DNA of 64,000 nt from Bog-532 sp965277615. Its GTDB lineage: Bacteria > Actinomycetota > Actinomycetes > Streptosporangiales > Streptosporangiaceae. The translations under genes were made by a program, and so were the position numbers. The notes under the pieces were generated by a model that saw only the letters and a program-made list of their open reading frames with translations, searched no databases and was not told the origin of the DNA. Of the stretch, positions 61,011 through 64,000 are shown one piece after another. The stretch spans positions 806,001-870,000 of the forward strand of contig CBDIDG010000005.1 of the NCBI GenBank assembly GCA_965277615.1, written 5' to 3'. The stretch's first letter is position 1, and the number at the start of each line of letters is the position of its first letter.

Positions 61011-61751
61011 ATGCCGGTTACCCGGGGACAGATCGTCGCGGCGGCGCTGGACCTGCTCGACGAGGCCGGGCTGGACGGCCTCACCCTCCGGGAGCTGGCG
61101 GGGCGGCTCGGCATCCGCGCGCCCACGCTGTACTGGCACGTCCGGGACAAGCGCGAGCTGCTGGACCTGCTGGCGACCGCGATCCTGGACGAGGCGCTGG
61201 CGGCCTGGCGGGAGCAGCAGCCGGGACAGCCGTGGTGGGAGTGGCTCGGGGCCCGGGCCCGGGTTATGCGGGCGGCGCTGCTGGCCCACCGCGACAGCGC
61301 GCGGATCGTCGCGGGCAACCGGCCGCCCGAGTCCAGCCTGCCCGGCATCGAGCGGCAGCTGCAGGCGCTAGGGGGCGCCGGCTTTACCCCGCGCGACGGG
61401 CTGCTGGCCCTGCTGGCCCTGAATGCCTACGTGATCGGCGACGTCATCGACCAGCAGGCCGATGAAACCCGCCAGCGCCCGGCGCCCACGAAGGCGCTGC
61501 CCTCGGCGGAGCCGCCGGTGCTGGCCCCAGCTCGGGTGCTACCGGCGGGGCCGGCACCGGCCACGGAGCCGGGGGCGCCGGTGGCTTCGGAGGGACCGGC
61601 CGACGGCGCCGGGACACCGCCGGGGATCGGGCCGGACGGCCCCTACCCGCTGCTGAGCGCCGCGATCGGCGGGATGAGCTCGCCCGATCAGCGCTTCGAG
61701 CATGGCCTCGGTGCGCTCATCGCCGGCTTTCGGGCCCAGCAGGCCGAATAA
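61011..61751 (+). CDS. TetR-family transcriptional regulator
   Basis: A 246-residue regulator. The HTH is at residues about 5-50: RGQIVAAALDLLDEAGLDGLTLRELAGRLGIRAPTLYWHVRDKRELLDLL. The TetR_C-type ligand domain includes REQQPGQPWWEWLGARARVMRAALLAHRDSARIV and ALNAYVIGDVIDQQA. A Pro/Ala-rich insertion (about 160-205) breaks the C-terminal domain before FEHGLGALIAGFRAQ. Probably represses the divergent aldo/keto reductase and itself through the CTAAC-GTT-GTTAG site. Confidence 0.88.
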   Translation: MPVTRGQIVAAALDLLDEAGLDGLTLRELAGRLGIRAPTLYWHVRDKRELLDLLATAILDEALAAWREQQPGQPWWEWLGARARVMRAALLAHRDSARIVAGNRPPESSLPGIERQLQALGGAGFTPRDGLLALLALNAYVIGDVIDQQADETRQRPAPTKALPSAEPPVLAPARVLPAGPAPATEPGAPVASEGPADGAGTPPGIGPDGPYPLLSAAIGGMSSPDQRFEHGLGALIAGFRAQQAE

Positions 61752-62080
61752 AGATCTGATCACGGTGACGGAGCGCCTGGTTGATTTAGCTGGCTAGTGA
61801 GCCTATTTTGCCTGTTGTTAACGCTCAACGGACATGGTTTAACGTTCTATCACACAAGTGACCACATCAGCACACAGCACTGTCAACAGAGAATTACTCC
61901 TACCTCTTGACGTAACAAGGTCACTGAGCGTTTTCATATGGAGAGGTCCTTGGCGATTGCCAAGACCTGAGTGAACGCTGGCCCCCGGCCTTCGGGTGTC
62001 AGCGGGCCACCAACGACGAAGTGGGGTGGTCGGGCGTGAACACACTGGGCCGGTCATGGCTGCCCCGCCCTGGAGGGACA
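61752..62080 (+). promoter_or_regulatory. promoter region of the LpqY-like importer
   Basis: 329 AT-richer bases without a gene. Two GTTAACG/TTTAACG elements (about 61818 and 61838) may be regulator sites. A hairpin with CTTGGC - GATT - GCCAAG extended by AGGT/ACCT lies at 61944-61968. TTGACG at 61907 could be a -35 element, but no good -10 is evident. GGAGG at 62072 precedes the ATG of the binding protein. Confidence 0.35.
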
Positions 62081-63418
62081 ATGACGTCTGCCGCCGATCC
62101 CCCGGCCCGGCCTGCCGCCCCGCGGCGCAGGCTCCTCGGCCGGTCCACCCGGCTGTTGCGCACCAAGACGGCTGTGGCCCTGGGCGCCGCCGTGCTGGGT
62201 AGTACCGCCATCGCCGCGTGCAGCTCGGCCGGGGCGAGCACCGGCCCGGTCACGCTGAACTTCTACCAGTTCCCCGACGTGTCCGGCGCGACGAACACCA
62301 TGATCAAAAACTGCGACGCGCAGAGCAATGGTCAGTACAAGATCTCCTTCCAGCTGTTGCCCCAGGCATCAGACGGCCAGCGCCAGCAGCTCGTCCGGCG
62401 GCTGGCGGCGCGCGACAGCTCCATCGACATCATGGCGCTGGACGTGACCTGGGAGGCGGAGTTCGCCCAGGCCGGCTGGGTGCTGCCGTGGACGGGCGCC
62501 AACAAGGCGGCGGTCGTCAACGGGACGCTCGCGCCGGCCCTGAACACCGCGATCTGGAAGGGCCAGCTGTACGCGGCCCCGGACAACTCCAACACCCAGC
62601 TGCTCTGGTACCGCTCGGATCTGGTCAAGACGCCCCCGAAGACCTGGACCGAGATGATCGCCGACGCCACTCAGCTGGCCAAGGAGGGCAAGCCGCACTA
62701 CATCGAGATCCAGGGCGCCCAGTACGAGGGTGGCACGGTCTGGTTCAACACGATGGTGGCCAGCGCCGGCGGCACGATCCTGAACCCGGACGCGACCAAG
62801 GTGACCCTGGGTGCGCCGGCCGTGAAGGCGCTGACGATCATGAAGCAGCTGGCGACCTCACCGGCCGCGGACCCCTCGCTCGACGTGCAGATGGAGAACC
62901 AGAACCGGCTGGCCATGGAGGCCGGCACGGCCGCCTTCCAGCTGAACTACCCGTTCGTGTATCCGTCGATGAAGACCGACAACCCGAAGCTGTTCAAGAG
63001 CTTCAAGTGGGCGCTGTACCCGCAGGTGATCCCGGGCCAGCCGGCCAAGGTCACGATCGGCGGGGTGGACCTGGCCGTGAGCAAGTACTCCCAGCACCCT
63101 GCGCTCGCGTTCAAGGCCGCGCTGTGCATGCGGGACGCACAGAACCAGCTGCTCGGCGCGACCGTCGGCGGCACGCCGCCCACGATTACCAGCCTGTATC
63201 ACAACCCGAAGCTGTATCCGGACTACCCGATGCACGCCGACATCCTGCAGGCCCTGCAGAACGCGAGCGTCCGGCCCAAGTCACCCGTCTACCAGGTCGT
63301 CTCCATCGACATCTCACACCAGGTTTTCCCGGCCTCCGGCATCAACCCGACCGGGACAGTGTCAGCGCTGAAGGGCCAGCTGGCGAACGCACTGCAATCG
63401 AAGGGCCTGGTCCCGTGA
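62081..63418 (+). CDS. sugar ABC transporter substrate-binding lipoprotein (LpqY-like)
   Basis: A 445-residue extracellular solute-binding protein of family 1. The signal peptide ends STAIAACSS with a lipobox (AIAAC). The mature protein begins VTLNFYQFPDVSGATN and contains DIMALDVTWEAEFAQAGWVLPW, APDNSNTQLLWYRSDLV and AGTAAFQLNYPFVYPSM, which resemble trehalose/maltose-type binders such as LpqY. ATG 62081 has GGAGG five bases upstream; an in-frame start at 62021 is less likely. Its permease follows 43 bases downstream. The ligand is inferred only from family resemblance. Confidence 0.9.
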   Translation: MTSAADPPARPAAPRRRLLGRSTRLLRTKTAVALGAAVLGSTAIAACSSAGASTGPVTLNFYQFPDVSGATNTMIKNCDAQSNGQYKISFQLLPQASDGQRQQLVRRLAARDSSIDIMALDVTWEAEFAQAGWVLPWTGANKAAVVNGTLAPALNTAIWKGQLYAAPDNSNTQLLWYRSDLVKTPPKTWTEMIADATQLAKEGKPHYIEIQGAQYEGGTVWFNTMVASAGGTILNPDATKVTLGAPAVKALTIMKQLATSPAADPSLDVQMENQNRLAMEAGTAAFQLNYPFVYPSMKTDNPKLFKSFKWALYPQVIPGQPAKVTIGGVDLAVSKYSQHPALAFKAALCMRDAQNQLLGATVGGTPPTITSLYHNPKLYPDYPMHADILQALQNASVRPKSPVYQVVSIDISHQVFPASGINPTGTVSALKGQLANALQSKGLVP

Positions 63419-63461
63419 GCCGCCGCAGACGGTGGCTGGCGCCGAGGGAAGGAACACTGCG

Positions 63462-64000
63462 ATGACCGTCAACGCGCCAGTAGCGGCGGGCGCCGAAGCC
63501 GTCCGGGAGCAGGCGCCCGGGCACAAGAAGCAACTGTCCGAGGGGGCCAGAGCTGAGCGCCGGCTGGGCTGGCTGCTGTGCGCGCCGGCCGTGATCGTCA
63601 TGGTCGGAGTGACCGGCTACCCGATCATCTATGCCATCTGGCTGTCGCTGGAGCGGTACAATCTGGAACTCCCGCAGGACGTCAAGTTCATCGGCTTCGC
63701 TAACTACGGAGCGGTGCTGTCCTCCAGCTACTGGTGGACGGCGCTGGAGGTGACCCTGATCATCACGGTCTTCTCGGTCGCCATCACGCTCGTCCTCGGC
63801 ATGCTGCTGGCCATGCTCATGCACCGGACCATCTTCGGCCGGGGCACCGTCCGCACCGCGGCCCTGATCCCGTACGGGATCGTGACGGTGGCTGCGGCCT
63901 ACGGCTGGCAGTACGCCTGGACGCCCAGCCAGGGCTACCTGTCGGCCGCGTTCAACAACAGCGCCCCGCTGACCAGCCAGGTATCGGCGATCGCCGTCAT
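63462..64000 (+). CDS. sugar ABC transporter permease (MalF/SugA-like), cut by window end
   Basis: The first 179 residues of a permease that runs off the right edge. It starts MTVNAPVAAGAEAVREQ with GGGAAGGA upstream. RRLGWLLCAPAVIVMVGVTGYPIIYAIWLSL forms the first helix, followed by KFIGFANYGAVLSSSYWWTAL, VFSVAITLVLGMLLAMLMHR and RTAALIPYGIVTVAAAYGWQYAW, the usual MalF-type pattern. It is the partner of the preceding binding protein. A second permease and perhaps an ATPase are expected just outside the window. Confidence 0.9.
   Translation, partial: MTVNAPVAAGAEAVREQAPGHKKQLSEGARAERRLGWLLCAPAVIVMVGVTGYPIIYAIWLSLERYNLELPQDVKFIGFANYGAVLSSSYWWTALEVTLIITVFSVAITLVLGMLLAMLMHRTIFGRGTVRTAALIPYGIVTVAAAYGWQYAWTPSQGYLSAAFNNSAPLTSQVSAIAV

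Overview
The window is GC-rich DNA, densely coding on both strands with frequent GTG and TTG starts, and clearly comes from an actinomycete chromosome. The first 16 kb has the origin-proximal gene order known from Mycobacterium and Streptomyces: a CCA-adding enzyme (cut by the left edge), an MFS permease, ino1, a PadR regulator, a DUF5318 protein, a PonA-type penicillin-binding protein, a GT87 mannosyltransferase-like protein, rpsF-ssb-rpsR-rplI, and dnaB interrupted by a large intein of the type I recall from M. tuberculosis DnaB. I cannot name the genus. No tRNA, rRNA or CRISPR array was seen.

Region by region. 0-16.4 kb: housekeeping core (tRNA maturation, inositol synthesis, cell wall, replication, ribosome), with a cluster of DnaA-box-like 9-mers in front of dnaB. 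16.4-25.9 kb: mixed accessory genes: rhodanese, SARP-like regulator, DUF1059, PPOX oxidoreductase, a DHA2 efflux pump with divergent TetR and a three-site operator, an IYGDG-repeat exported protein, a zinc-ribbon/proline-rich membrane protein, a beta-lactamase-fold lipoprotein and a Nudix hydrolase. 25.9-29 kb: a less GC-rich island with two tandem HTH-DUF5753 regulators and a DUF397 protein. 29-37.2 kb: a cyclic-nucleotide-binding/cyclase-like protein, an FAD oxidoreductase next to an FeS-type photolyase/cryptochrome, and an aldehyde dehydrogenase-DUF779 pair with a divergent GAF regulator. 37.2-39.1 kb: degenerate tandem repeats, then an IS30-family element. 39.3-42.2 kb: a divergent sugar or polyol dehydrogenase and IlvD/Edd-type sugar-acid dehydratase.

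42.2-53.7 kb is the most unusual part. On the minus strand lie a roughly 1394-residue protein combining hybrid histidine kinase, receiver, SpoIIE phosphatase and RsbW-like ATPase modules, and an overlapping STAS anti-sigma antagonist. Divergent from it, on the plus strand, is a gene that fuses a complete sugar-type ABC ATPase to GAF-like domains and a histidine kinase. It is followed by its OmpR-type response regulator and then by a xylose-type ABC importer (lipoprotein, single ATPase, permease). The fused ATPase closely resembles the importer's own ATPase, so kinase activity may be coupled to transport by a shared nucleotide-binding-domain interface.

53.7-64 kb: a GT39-type glycosyltransferase broken by one missing base, heme O synthase, a gluconokinase, an F420/deazaflavin-type oxidoreductase, a small Smr-like protein, an aldo/keto reductase with divergent TetR regulator, and the start of a second sugar ABC importer (LpqY-SugA-like) that runs off the right edge.
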